Of a stretch of DNA of 64,000 bases, positions 1-11,459 are shown piece by piece. The notes below the pieces were generated by a model. That model did no database searches and was not told the DNA's origin. It saw nothing but the letters and a program-made list of their open reading frames with translations. The stretch covers positions 10,788,001 to 10,852,000 of the forward strand of contig NC_079878.1 of assembly GCF_029227915.1 (NCBI RefSeq), written 5' to 3'. A program made the translations under genes and the position numbers. This DNA is from Hydractinia symbiolongicarpus. Taxonomy: Eukaryota; Cnidaria; Hydrozoa; Anthoathecata; Hydractiniidae. Numbering within the stretch: position 1 is the stretch's first letter; the number at the start of each line of letters is the position of its first letter.

Positions 1-391
1 AGCTTCATCACTTTTACACAAAAAAATTAAAAAAAATTCTATTGAATGAAGCAAAAGTCATAGTCATAGGCGGAGTCTCGGTTAATTCGGTTAATTCCGA
101 TGAGCCAAAAATATTGACCGATTGGAATTAATAGAGTCAATAACAAAAACAAAAACAAGCCAACCAATGCATTCACTAAGCGTGATGCAATTTATCTGTC
201 CAAGAGAATTTTTAATACTTTGCTTCTCATTTGAAATTCATGTAATTAGTATACACAAAATGATATTTATTTATTGGTTATCTATTGTCTATTAAAATTT
301 GAGATAAATCAAGTAAAAAAAACTTATTAAATAAATTTGTCGATTAAGGCTTGTGTGTGTAAAAGTGTTACTTGCTGTTATCAAATCATAC

Positions 392-3300
392 CCTTTTGAA
401 AATCTGATGATGTCACCTGGCTGCATTTGCGCACCAAAGGCGTCCCATGCAGACATGTTGATGGAACCAGTCTTGTCAGATACGCGGACAGTCCTAATTT
501 CATGACCATCTTTAGTCTTGTTTGGCTTACCTGAAAGATGAAAGAATAAAACTAAATATAAAAAACGTTCCATACTTTACAATAAAAAATGGATTTTTAA
601 ATTATTTAAAGAAAATGAAAGTTAAAATATTAATTTCTCATTTTATTTCAAGCTAAATAAGTAATTTATGACCAGAGGATAAAAAAGAGGAGGGGTTACC
701 TAAGGGGATTGGGATTCCAAAAAAACACTACCTTTTTGCATAATGAGATTTTTTATTTTTGAAAATTTAAACAGTTTAAAAATTAATTACCACAACTAAA
801 TAAGTAGTGGCAAGCAAGCTAGACCATAATGACAACAATCTTAAGTTGTGTAAAATTTTTTGGCAAACCTATTAGAAAAACTTGTGTTCACTCTTAATTA
901 ATATTGTTTTTATAATTGCACCCTTAAATATTTGACAAGGCCATATCATACTGCTATTAACAGTTATGTGATGTAACTTAGATAGATTAAGTAGGCCTCA
1001 AGAAATAAAAACGTGATCAATGTCATGCTTCCCATAATTATTCAGTCACCTTACATTTAAGTGACTTAACTGACATAATGTGATTATTATGTTGGTATAA
1101 AGAAGATAATGATTTTAGGTGATGCAACTTTAGTATACTAATAATTAAATTTTTTTTTTTAAATTAGAGTCGGGTTCTTGTTGTCAGTTTCTATGCCTTC
1201 CTGTGATCTGAATTAATTGATAAATGGGACATAATTTGATATTTTCCATGACTAACGTTACTGTCCTAAATCAATCAGCTGACACGGTCCATTTTTTAAG
1301 CATGACTGTAGGTCAAGAATTAAGAGTCTCATTTTACCTGATACAGCAGGCGTACTATATATTAGGTCCACTATTTCACCTTTTCATTTGGCAGCATGAA
1401 ACTCCACTAAACTGGTACAAAATTTAATAAGTACTACTGTTCTTCTTCTGAATGCTTTTGAAATATATACGACTATTAACAACTACAAAATTCAGATGAT
1501 TTAGGGCCGATAACAATTAAAAGTGGTAGGGGGATAGATGGCGAAATCCAAGGGCTAAGTTAGTCTTAAAATGCACAACCAAATATATACAAGAAGATGC
1601 AAGGACAGGGTGAAGAATTCAAGAGTTAGTCTGTAAATTCTTAGCATATGGCCAAAGTAATTTTTTTCATCTTGAGATCTATTGTTTGCAGTAGAAAACG
1701 CATTTCCATTAAAGCTTGAATTTTGTAGCTCTTCTCTATAAGATTAGGTTTCCATACGATTAGTTTTTTCTAGCTCATTAAATAACTTTACAAGGCACTC
1801 CTTAGAGATTCTTTTTCCTTTCCAAATATTTTTCCTGAAGCAGTCTAAGTAAAAATGTTGCATCTGTAGTGCTGGAGCAAAACAGAATTGTATCTGATCT
1901 ATATCAGTTTCACTCTAAATAACTTATTAATCAATCTTTTAAAAAAATGATCAACCAACTTGAATTCTCTATTGTTATTTATTTCTAAGGCATCATCCAT
2001 GCCTTTGAAATAGTTTACTACTACATTGACTTACCATTCTTCATAATCTGATTGGAAGAACTTATAACATGCTCAACAAGTACAAATGTCACAATTCCAT
2101 GCATTTTGAAAAAAGAACATTGTAGCTTGTAAACAGGTTGTAATATTAAAGTTGACATAATTTGAGGAGACAGTTGTTAAAAAACCCACTTTTAGAGGAA
2201 ATTTAAGGAGTTTTGAGAAAATCTTCTTGAAAATTTTCTTGTAAATAAGCTTGTATAAGCCCTATATGTTTACTCACAAAATTTGATTGCTAACCAAGTT
2301 GCAGATCCAAAGTTACGAGTTTGTCAGCAAAAAATTAAGAGGCCTGGGACAAGCAAACAAGTGTCATTTTGGCAAAAAAAATATGTTAATCAATTAACCT
2401 TTATAATATCTATGCATTGATAAAGTTTGAATGCACACCCCTTAACAGGTCTAAAATTAATGATGAAAAAAATGTCCAATTTGCTATTACTGAAATATGA
2501 CATCATAATTCATGCAGCATAATTAATTCTGAAATTCTTTAAATGTGAATATCTTGAGACCGAAAAGAGCTTTATAAAAAATTTAAAAAGACCTGTTAGC
2601 TAACTTGTTAAGCTCTATAATATAAGTCCAACATCATTTTATACCTCGGGTTCCCTTTAAGTAAGTGTGGCACAAAGCTGTGCAGCTGGCCCTTCTACAG
2701 CATCACTGTCAGGTAAACTATCATTAACTTTTTTTTTACTTAACAAAAAACATTAATTGATGTCAGCTCAAAGGGAACTGTACTTCAACTGACATGTATA
2801 TACTAGTTGTTTTAGAGAAAAAATATAAGTGAAAATGGAGACAATTATAATGAAAAGAAGGCTTGATCTACTTTTGGTGTTCATAAATCAGTTACAATAA
2901 AGAGCCTAATTGGCCAACTGGCTTCAACTTAATTTTTTCTATTTGTCAACGCTGTATTAAATAAAATTATCTGCGACAAGTTTAAAGTGAATTCTATAAA
3001 GTAATCAGAAGTTATACAGAATTCTGGGATACAGCATTTTTGCTTTTCATGTTTTATAAAACTTTAATTTTTATTTCAAAGAAACACAACAGAAGTAGAA
3101 CAATGAATTTCATATCCAAAATATAATGTTGAGAAAAAAAAGCATTGTTGGTCAATTAATTATATAATCTAAATGCCACAATGTTTTTGGATTATAATAA
3201 TAAATGTTTGTTCTTTTTAAAACATAGAGGGTGTGTTATCAACACATGCGTCTTTGTAAAACAGAAAAGCTTAGATATTACCAGAAACTGTCATGTAGTT

Positions 3301-6300
3301 TATGAAAACTACCAAAAAGACAAGCCATTGTCACACACAATTCCTGTAACAGAAAAAACAATATTTCAGTACATACAATTGTCAAACCGAATGATTTCCT
3401 TTATCATTTAAAATTTTAATTCTTCTATCAAATCACAGTAACATCTTTTATCGATTTAATTTAAAAAAATTACTTTTCACCTTTTGCATTTTAATAATTT
3501 CCCTTTGCAATAACCAGATAAAAAGACAAAACAAGGTATTGTTCCTTCCCCTCTCATAGTCAAATCAAGAGCTGTTGACCATGGATTTCAATTTAACAAC
3601 AGATTGCCTCTTAGACTCTGACTCCTCCTCCTTTTCTCTGAAGAATCTTTCCTATTTCCCAAAGAATTTTTCTTTTTTCATAACGGAAATTGGTCATTAA
3701 CAGCCTTAAATTATCCCCGCCCCTTATATGATGCTAAAAAAAAATATTTTTTTTTTTTTTACTTTTTCGTTATATATTAACTTGTGTAAATATTTCCACC
3801 TCATCCCAGTTTTCATCACCTTATTTGTTACAAACTCGCACACAAATTTTTTTTGGTTATGTTACAGCCTTTTTTTATTGAAATTTGTTTGTGTTGACAA
3901 ATAATAGCTGATGTTATTTGTTACTTGTTTGCACACCAGTGTTTTAACAAAGCCTTGTTAGAATGTTCAAGTGCTAATGTGAATTGGAAATACTGTGTTA
4001 CCTAGTGCCTATTTTCGTCTCAACTAGAAAAAAGCTTACTTGCAACAAAGAATCTGTACAATTTTGCAAAGAAAAACTGATTTTTGTGCAGAAACCTATA
4101 CATATATCTCGATTTATTGCAGCAATTACTTAAAAATGCTGACAAATATGACTCCTTTTATGAAAAAAAAGTAGAATATATTTTGTTGCATGAATATAAG
4201 ACAAAGACTTTAATTTTGAAAAATACCCTTGTTTTCCTAGATTGTCAAGCACTCCGTGCTTGATTGCCCTATTTAAAAAGCAAACCCCTGGAATTTGTGT
4301 ACTTGGTCACACAGAGTTTCTGCCACCTCGTGTTGCACGCTGATTCCAGCATGTTGTACTGGACATCACACAACATTTTGAGCACATGATATGAATGATG
4401 CACCAAGTCATTGTTATATTTTTAGTACAATAGTAATGGTAAAATTTTTGAATAGCGTTGTTAGTCTCCTGATGTGCACCTAAACTTTGTTTAACATGGA
4501 TGAAAAACTATACATGTAAACAACAAGGAGACAAATTTATATAATAATATATAATATATAACATATAAAGTATAGTCTGTCTTGTTTTTTTTAGCTTTTA
4601 TCCTTTCTATTTAAGCGATAAAAAAGACTTTTTATCACTAAAAATATTTTTATGCGAAATATGTAAAATTATGTAACACTATGTTAACATTTACATGACC
4701 TACTATTAGTTCGCAAAGTTTAATTCAATTCGGTTCGCACTGATGGCAAATTTTGATAAATGAGCATTCCAGATGTCGGAAAATGCATTTTCCATTGTAT
4801 GAGCGAAGCCTTTTTTTTCGAATAAACAAACATTTGTTAACAATGGAATTGAAATCAGCATAAAGCAACACCTATTTTTTGTTATTCTGATATTTAAGCA
4901 AAAGCCCACCATGCGTTCTTACAGTCTTTTTCAGGAATATTTAAGAAGGTGTGTGATGATTCGCACGTGTAAATCAAGTAATGCCTCAAGTAAACATGTA
5001 AATTAAGTGTGGTGTAAACATGCAAAGGAAGTTATGCGTGCAATACGGGCTCCAAGATTGATCTTTGTTGCGCATTATTTTGCGGTAGAAAAGTGGGGGA
5101 CGTTTTGAATGGTGAACCCTAAACATGATGATCGAGCGTCTACACATAGCGACTCTCTCAATCTTAACTTCCTTTTCTACATATCCGAAATAGTATGCAT
5201 GACTATACTGTCATTTTCATAAATTTATTGTTTATTTTTCAGGTTATCACAAGCAAATAAGCAAAAATATGTTTCGTTTTCAAATTAAAAAAAATCTTTA
5301 TCCAAGTGGCTTAAATAAAACTTCAAAATTCATTCAGAATATTCAGCTACTTTTAACAAAGTTTATATAGAACTTGTTTAAATTGTTTGAATAACACTTG
5401 CGGTATAAAGAAAAGAATCCATTAAATTCAGACCTGCTATGGTTTCCAATTGTTTTGTCAAATGAAGAAATAACCTACAATTATATCCATGATAAAATGC
5501 CTGTTCCGCCTATAAGTGCAGTTTTGCAGACTTGATTTATTCCTGCTCAATCAGCGTTCACCCCCGCATTAGTTAAGAACCACATGGCTGAATTTCTTGT
5601 GTAAGACCTGGTTACCAACGACGAAGAGGCCAAGCAAAAGAGATTTATGTCTCTATAGTTCTTTTAACTAAGTCAGGAGTTGGTAAATTAGCTAGGAAGG
5701 TCAGGTCAGCTATGAATAGGCTTCTTCGTGGTTTAAAAGGACCAGGACTATTCCAAAATTCTGAGATCTGAAAGTGTCTGACCAAGACGGAAATCTATCG
5801 GACGTTTTGTCCGACAAAAGTTTGAAAGGAGCTACAGAGGAGTCAGGAAAGGTCTCAGCCTTGTTCGCATTATTTGACATGGCTAAAAAACAAATTTTGC
5901 CAGCACACAAAAAATCAAAATGGGCGTAATCATGCTTTTCAACGATAATAACATTATTTTAACGCTAATTATTACTATCGTCTTAACATTATCATCATTA
6001 AAAAAAATTTGTATTAGCGTTATTAACGTTATAGCGTTAATTGTTAGCACTAAAGCATTAATATTAGCGCTTGAAAACGCTAAGTGTTTGTTATTAAATT
6101 CCCCTGGACAGTCACATTTTTCTAAAAAAAATTCTGTTCACTGAAGGTTTGTTTGGGCGTATTATTTTAGTCGCCTATACGTTCTAACGATATCGAAATA
6201 GGTCTGAGTATGGCACTGTTTATTTGAAAAACCCTGGGCCAATAGGGTTAAGTAAGATGAGAAAAATTGCTTTATTACTTTTGAAACAGCACTTGCAAAA

Positions 6301-8708
6301 TATAACTTTCTGCATAAGTAAAGATTTTTTTACCTTGACAGCTAGTTGATTTATTAATTAATTAACATATAACCCTCCCCCCACCCTGCAAAAAAAAAGA
6401 TTACCCTAACATTTTTTTGCCAAGACAAATTTTTTCCTTTTTTTCTTTGCAACAAAACATTATTAATACACCTCTTCACAGTTTTGTTTGGTCATGCGCA
6501 AACTCACATTGCTATATAGTATCGAAATTAAATATGGCTACCTATGGTAGGTAAACAAAGCTAGCCACAGTCTAAAGTAATGAATAAGTTAGTAGATTTG
6601 ATGCAATTTTACTTGTAAATACCATGTCAATTAATCGCTGTTCATTACGCTCCTGTCCTACCATTTATGTCAACGTTTCTTTTTATTATACACCTTAATG
6701 CGCAATGTTGGCGATGCTTATTATCTCCTTGAGAATTAATTGGTTTTCAGCATTAATTTACGGATTATTGGCTCGTATTGCGGGTGATAACTAGTTCTCA
6801 GTGCATGTTCCACAAAATAAAATTCCCTGGGAAGTAAGTACTAGGCTTATCGAATCTAGCAATCAGATGTTTTTTAATCAAAAGGGGAGCGCCAAAGTGA
6901 AAGCAAAACACTCTGCATGGTAACATTTGCTGAGCACATGTTTTTTAAAAAATATGAATGAGAATATTATTATCATTTCCGCTTGTGGTCTGTAAATTCC
7001 TTAAAAAACTCCTTAAAAAACTTTAAAAAATATTTACAACTATTTTGTTCTTTCAAAGCTATTGACTGCTACCGCCCTTTGAAACCAAAAGTTTACCTAC
7101 CAAAGCTATTTGATCACGTGATACATTGAGCAATGATTGATATTTTACGGAATGGAATAGCGCGAAATATTGACACTGTGAAGAGGTGTATTAATTGTAT
7201 GCCTAAAGTGAATAGACAAGACAAAATATGCTTGCTGTTGTAGCACACTCCCATCGCTGTTGACACAAATTGAAAAATTAAAAATCGCAAACCTGGACAC
7301 AGCGGAAACAATTTGGATTTTGGCCTATGGCAATTGCTTTTATGACAAGATTAATATATGTAGGTGTTTGTGACTTATCATCACCCTTGTTCCAAGACAA
7401 TAAAGTTTACAGCATAATAAAAGTAAGTTTGTCACAAAACAATTTTGCAATATTCCATGCACTTTTCAGTAGCTTGTCCTTAGTTGGAGCAAGAAATTAT
7501 TTACCCAATTGGGGGCATGTCTTACTTATTTAGCCTATGATCCGCCAACTCTGTGAATCCGATAACTCCGTGAAACTGCTTTCAAAGCCTACAACAACTT
7601 ACCACAGCTCTGTCTACCATTTTTAATGAATAAATTTGATTCAGGGGGTTTGATACTACCACTTAATCATTTTAGGGGTGTCGGAACTCGCGCATGACAA
7701 AAACTTGGCGGTAAGTTCAGCTGGCTACACCTTTTTGTGATTTTCAAGTCAAGCGCGATGGTGGTGAATTTTTTATATATATTGTTATCTCAGTTAATTG
7801 ATTATAACTATGGTCATGTTATATATATATGCCTTTTCTGAGGGTCCAATGATTCGAGAATGTATTCTAATGAAATCTAATTTCTAATGTTTTCTTTGCT
7901 ACTCATCAGAAAGCAAACGTGTTCTTCAAATTTCTCGAAGTTGAAGGATCCATCACGGCATTATTGGATGATAGTACATGTCGGATCCGGCTTATTTATC
8001 CACAAATAAATGTTTTTTTTTCTTGTCATACCCCCCGAACGGTCCGCGACAGATAGCGCTACGATAATAAAAGTTTGAAATAACCAACAATATGGATATA
8101 AGGACGTTAAATGTGTTTTTTTCACGGAGTTGGCAGATCATACGCTAAGCAGTGAGGACCCACTTGATCAGGTATGAGTTTACCATAACAATAGAAATTG
8201 GTTCTGCTTATATACAGTGTCGCGTTGCTTGTTATGCAGCATGTGAAGAATGATGTATAATTATGCCTCACACAAATAAATAAACAATAGCTACCGCAAA
8301 TTTTTTGCATGGTTTTAAAAGTTGGGTTGACACAGGACAACTCTTGTGACTTTCCTGCACCTAAATTTGCAGCTGTCCCTGACTGGGCATTGAAGGTTTG
8401 AATCTTCCATAAAACCTACTTTTTAAGAAAAGCTTTCAGCTTTCACAAACGATGTAGCTAAACTTGCATAAAAAGACTTCACCAGAAAAACCCCCACCCG
8501 CCAACCTCCAAGGCGTAAACATCAGCAATCGAATTGCCATTGGGGGATGCAAGCATTTAGGGAAAAGCTGATCAATATAGTCTCGTGGAAAATAGTTTAT
8601 TGTTAAACAGAAGCAAAACTTACCAATTTCTATCACAATAAAAACCAAATAGACATTTTTACATCCAGGCCTTAGGTCTTTTAAGTAACTGACCTTTTCT
8701 TCTGCCAT
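392..8708 (-). CDS. NABP2: SOSS complex subunit B (NABP1/2-like), 5' part only
   Basis: Single-strand DNA-binding OB-fold protein of the SOSS/sensor-of-ssDNA complex, nuclear, acting in double-strand-break repair. Exon 1 is 8624-8708 (ATG at 8706-8708; MAEEK start, then YLKDLRPG and VFIVIEIG). Exon 2 is 392-530 ([31 protein letters not shown]). Exon 1 ends in phase 1 at a GTAAGT donor (8618-8623) and exon 2 begins after TTTCAG with GT, giving the joined [12 protein letters not shown], which matches the family's beta-strand order. Exon 2 ends at a GTATGA donor; the rest of the OB fold and the tail lie past the left edge. The 8.1 kb first intron is unusually long for this window and holds several repeats. 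NABP1 and NABP2 cannot be told apart here, so the symbol stands for the family. Family assignment is secure; the remaining exons are not visible. Confidence 0.9.
2324..2559 (+). repeat. Dispersed repeat family 1, copy A
   Basis: About 235 bp that recurs in reverse orientation at 17071-17307. Shared blocks include TCAGCAAAAAATTAAGAG, CACCCCTTAACAGGTCTAAA and AATTCATGCAGCATAATTAA, in the same order with small differences. No coding signal. The class of element is unknown. Confidence 0.75.
4914..5830 (+). repeat. Dispersed repeat family 2, copy A (decayed)
   Basis: About 0.9 kb that recurs in reverse orientation at 20325-21216. Similarity starts at CAGTCTTTTTCAGG and runs through blocks such as AAAGTGGGGGACGTTTT, CGGACATGT/CGATATGT-like text near 5180, GTTAAGAACCACATGG, and GGTTTAAAAGGACCAGGA. 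The left end includes the relic of a Cys-rich exon that is intact in copy B: here the frame reaches a stop soon after the first cysteines. Relative to copy B it lacks an insert of about 53 bp with a CAT-repeat. Confidence 0.8.
7533..8145. mobile_element. MITE-like element with TA target sites, 613 bp
   Basis: Imperfect terminal inverted repeats: left end GCCTATGATCCGCCAACTC and right end, on the reverse strand, GCGTATGATCTGCCAACTC, each followed by GTGAA. A TA dinucleotide flanks both ends (7531-7532 and 8146-8147), as expected of the Tc1/mariner superfamily. No transposase frame inside. It lies in the SOSS-B first intron. Confidence 0.6.
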
Positions 8709-8784
8709 CTTGAAATTGTCTGATGCGGGTTCTTTTCTCGGAAATGTGAAGATGAGAGAACTCAGGGGCAGACCAAAAGGCTTA

Positions 8785-9177
8785 GGGGCTGTTCATAGGC
8801 GGGCTGGCTCGGCTAGCCGGGGTGATTTTCATCTCGTGTTCATATGAAGTTTTTTACATCTCGGACAGCCGGGATGGAAAAGTTGTTTACATTTCACAAA
8901 AGATTTATAAACAGACAAAAGAATTTTTTAAATCCATTGTTAATTTCATCTCGCCTGTATAAACACATTTTATTTCTTTATGCGTTTCTTAAGAACAGCG
9001 AGATCCCGGCTGACCGAGATCTCGGTACAAACAAGCGAGATTTCGGCAAGGCGGGCTGGCTCGGTTATCATATGAACACATTTTTATTTTCTCATGTGTT
9101 TCTTAATAGCAGCGAGATCCCGCTCAACCGAGCCAGCCCGGTCAACTGAGCCAGCCCGCCTCCATATGAACATCCCC
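8785..9177. mobile_element. Harbinger-like MITE, 393 bp, just upstream of SOSS-B
   Basis: Ends are inverted repeats: left GGGGCTGTTCATA then GGCGGGCTGGCT; right, read on the reverse strand, GGGGATGTTCATATGG then AGGCGGGCTGGCT. The flanking trinucleotide TTA is present on both sides (8782-8784 and 9178-9180), fitting the TWA target site of PIF/Harbinger elements. Inside are repeated GAGATCCCG/CGAGATCTCGG and GAGCCAGCCCG words in both orientations. It begins 77 bp upstream of the SOSS-B ATG, so it occupies the likely promoter or 5' UTR. The 101-codon frame inside is a by-product of the repeats. Confidence 0.7.
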
Positions 9178-9515
9178 TTATAAAGACCCGAGATCCTAAC
9201 AGTTGACTATCGGAATCCCAATAAAAAACAGTTAGGATGTCCTGGGGACGAAGTTATCACATAAAAAAACATACATTTTCTTTGTTATGATGATAAGAGC
9301 CTTCTTTCTTGTTTCTTAAAGTATTGAAATACGTTAAAAGAAGAAACTTTCGCGATCTCTTCCCGAGAGCTGAATATTGCAAAATCAAATGAAATAACTT
9401 TTGCGGTTGACCCCTTTTAAAAATTTTTGCGAGAATAACTTCTGCGAATGATCATCGCAATATTTTTTTGCGAGAATTAATTTCTGCGATAAGTATGTAT
9501 AAATTGTTATATGTA

Positions 9516-9571
9516 ACCAAGCCCCCTAATAAAAATTTGGGGGCTTGGTGAGAAGGCTATAATAGCCTTCT
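9516..9571. repeat. Two adjacent perfect hairpins
   Basis: First stem: 11-bp arms ACCAAGCCCCC at 9516-9526 and its complement at 9539-9549 with a 12-base loop. Second stem, one base later: 10-bp arms AGAAGGCTAT at 9551-9560 and complement at 9562-9571 with a single-base loop. GC-rich islands in AT-rich DNA; role unknown. Confidence 0.7.
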
Positions 9572-11237
9572 TCTCGCTTCTGCCATTTTTTACCTCTTTA
9601 GCTAACCTTTTTAGCATATGCAATCATATCTCTAGATTATACAATTATAATAGCTTAAGATTTGTATCTTATTTTTCCGGAAAACTGTAAATTCTTCAAC
9701 GGCAAAAAAAAATAAAAAAATAATAATAATATTAACCTAAGAGGTCCTCAAATAGCATGTAAAGTTACCACCCTCGTCTTCAGGTTTTTTGTCCTTTTGT
9801 TATAAGATACGTCATCTCTCAAAAAGGCAAAAAACCCTGGTCATGAGGGTGGCAAAGTTACTATAAATGTCATCAACAATAGACATGATTTTAAATCGAT
9901 TTAAAGAATCACTTAACAATTATTACACGAAACCTTATAAGGATGAAATCGACATATATATAAATAAAATATTGAAATTAAACTTTGGGAAATACCCTAA
10001 GAAAAACTTTCCCTATAAAGCTTAATCTTCGCAGGGCCCAATAATCGCGAACATTTCTTCTTTTAAGCAGTCCTCTCGCAACCTCTTCTCTAGGGTAAAG
10101 ATACAAGATATCCTGAGGATGAGGTTGTTCCTCTCGGGTAGACATTTAAATGAGACGGTAGTTAACCTCAGGACATCTTGTATCTTTAAAGGTAAGTTAT
10201 TCAAAGAAGGCGTTTATTTATAACCTCTGAAACAGGGTTTGGAGACAAGGTTTATATCTCAAAGAGGTCTGGGTACGAGAATGAACATTAACTTTAAGCA
10301 TTACGGTATATTTATCCACTAGCTTACCTTTCTTGGCCACCCTTGTGTCCAGGGATTTTTTCTTTTTGATATAAGGGAGGAGAGAGATTTTTCCTTTTTG
10401 ATATAAGGAAGGACAGAGATTTTTCCTTTTCAATATAGAGAGAATAGAGAAAGGTATTGTCGGTGTCTTCTCTCTTACGAAAAAGATTCGCCTTAATTGC
10501 AGTTTCCCTAATATAATCCTACACTAACCTTAAATCCAGGTTTTTTATTTTTTTTATCGGACTGAGAAATAGAAGCCTTAAAAACGAGGTATAACTTATC
10601 AGCTTTGGGATAAATTTGAAAACTTCAAAAAGTATGACTTGAAGTTAAATCTTTTCTTATAAACGAAATAAAATATATTTACAATTTTCAGTCGTAACTG
10701 TACAAAAAAAATGAGTGATACAGATAGTTTAAAGAAATAAATCTTTCTCTCAGCATTTTCAGTGTAATAATTTAAACATGCATGCAGAGAGAAACTTGAA
10801 CGAAAAATGAATATTGAAAAAAACTTTTTTCAGGAAAAAACTACCTCCGTTCTCTGCAAAATTCGGACGTTTTGTAAACATCGCAAATTGTATGAAGTAA
10901 AAAATGAAAAACTTATTACTTTACATTCATTCCAAACACGATCAAATTTTTCAATATAATACATACAATGTAAAACATATACATTTGGGAATCGACCTAG
11001 AGCTGGGTTTCTTACACCACGTGTAAAATGTTTGCTCGATGGAAAAAAAAAACAGCGTTAAAAAAATGTTACGTTTATTCCATCTCTTCCAAATACTTTT
11101 ATCGTGCGCTTTACGACTTTTCATTCTATGCAGACATTTGACTTTATACACCAAAAATTTTGACATAAAAATTTGTACATAAATGAAACATAAATTTTTT
11201 GGAGAATAAAAGGGGTAGTCTCCTCTAAGCATGCATT

Positions 11238-11243
11238 TTTATT
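11238..11243 (-). terminator. Candidate poly(A) signal of NEK2
   Basis: AATAAA on the minus strand 217 bases downstream of the NEK2 stop codon. A second AATAAA lies at 11074-11079. Motif only; no transcript data. Confidence 0.35.
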
Positions 11244-11459
11244 GAAAGAATAAGTTTTCAGCGAAACCTGCTAGTAGAATTAGAGTTAGCTTAAATACTA
11301 AAATGTATGTCGCAAAGAGCTAAACTACTAACCCTTCCAACTCGCGTTTTTGCATGCATGACCAACTGTCCAAAACTCAAATAATAACAAAATAAATTCA
11401 AAGTTTTCAAAACAAAAATTTACATTGATGCAGAAATTTTTTGCAAAACCTAACCATTA

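Larger units (their letters stand above)
531..8623 (-). other. First intron of the SOSS-B gene, repeat-rich, no second gene seen
   Basis: 8.1 kb of AT-rich sequence between the two SOSS-B exons. Open frames here are short, lack splice-linked partners and look like chance. It holds dispersed repeats at 2324-2559 and 4914-5830, a palindrome-rich stretch at about 5935-6085 built from AACGCTAAT/ATTAGCGTT-like words, and an inverted-repeat element at 7533-8145. The first 391 bases of the window belong to the next intron and show nothing else I can name. Confidence 0.6.
9178..11459. other. Spacer between SOSS-B 5' end and NEK2 3' end
   Basis: No gene seen. It holds two adjacent hairpins (9516-9571), an inverted repeat with arms 9761-9799 and 9820-9859 (core TACCACCCTC/GAGGGTGG), another with arms 10096-10118 and 10166-10188 (TAAAGATACAAGAT/ATCTTGTATCTTTA), and a roughly 32-bp unit repeated three times at 10352-10446 (core GAGATTTTTCCTTTTTGAT). 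The NEK2 3' UTR presumably occupies the right end. Confidence 0.55.

Noticed and set aside
5920-6144. Hydrophobic 74-codon frame resembling a membrane peptide
   Set aside because: Built from repeated AACGTTA/TAGCGTT words in an intron; hydrophobicity follows from AT-rich codons.
8844-9149. 101-codon plus frame
   Set aside because: Lies fully within the MITE and is made from its internal repeats.
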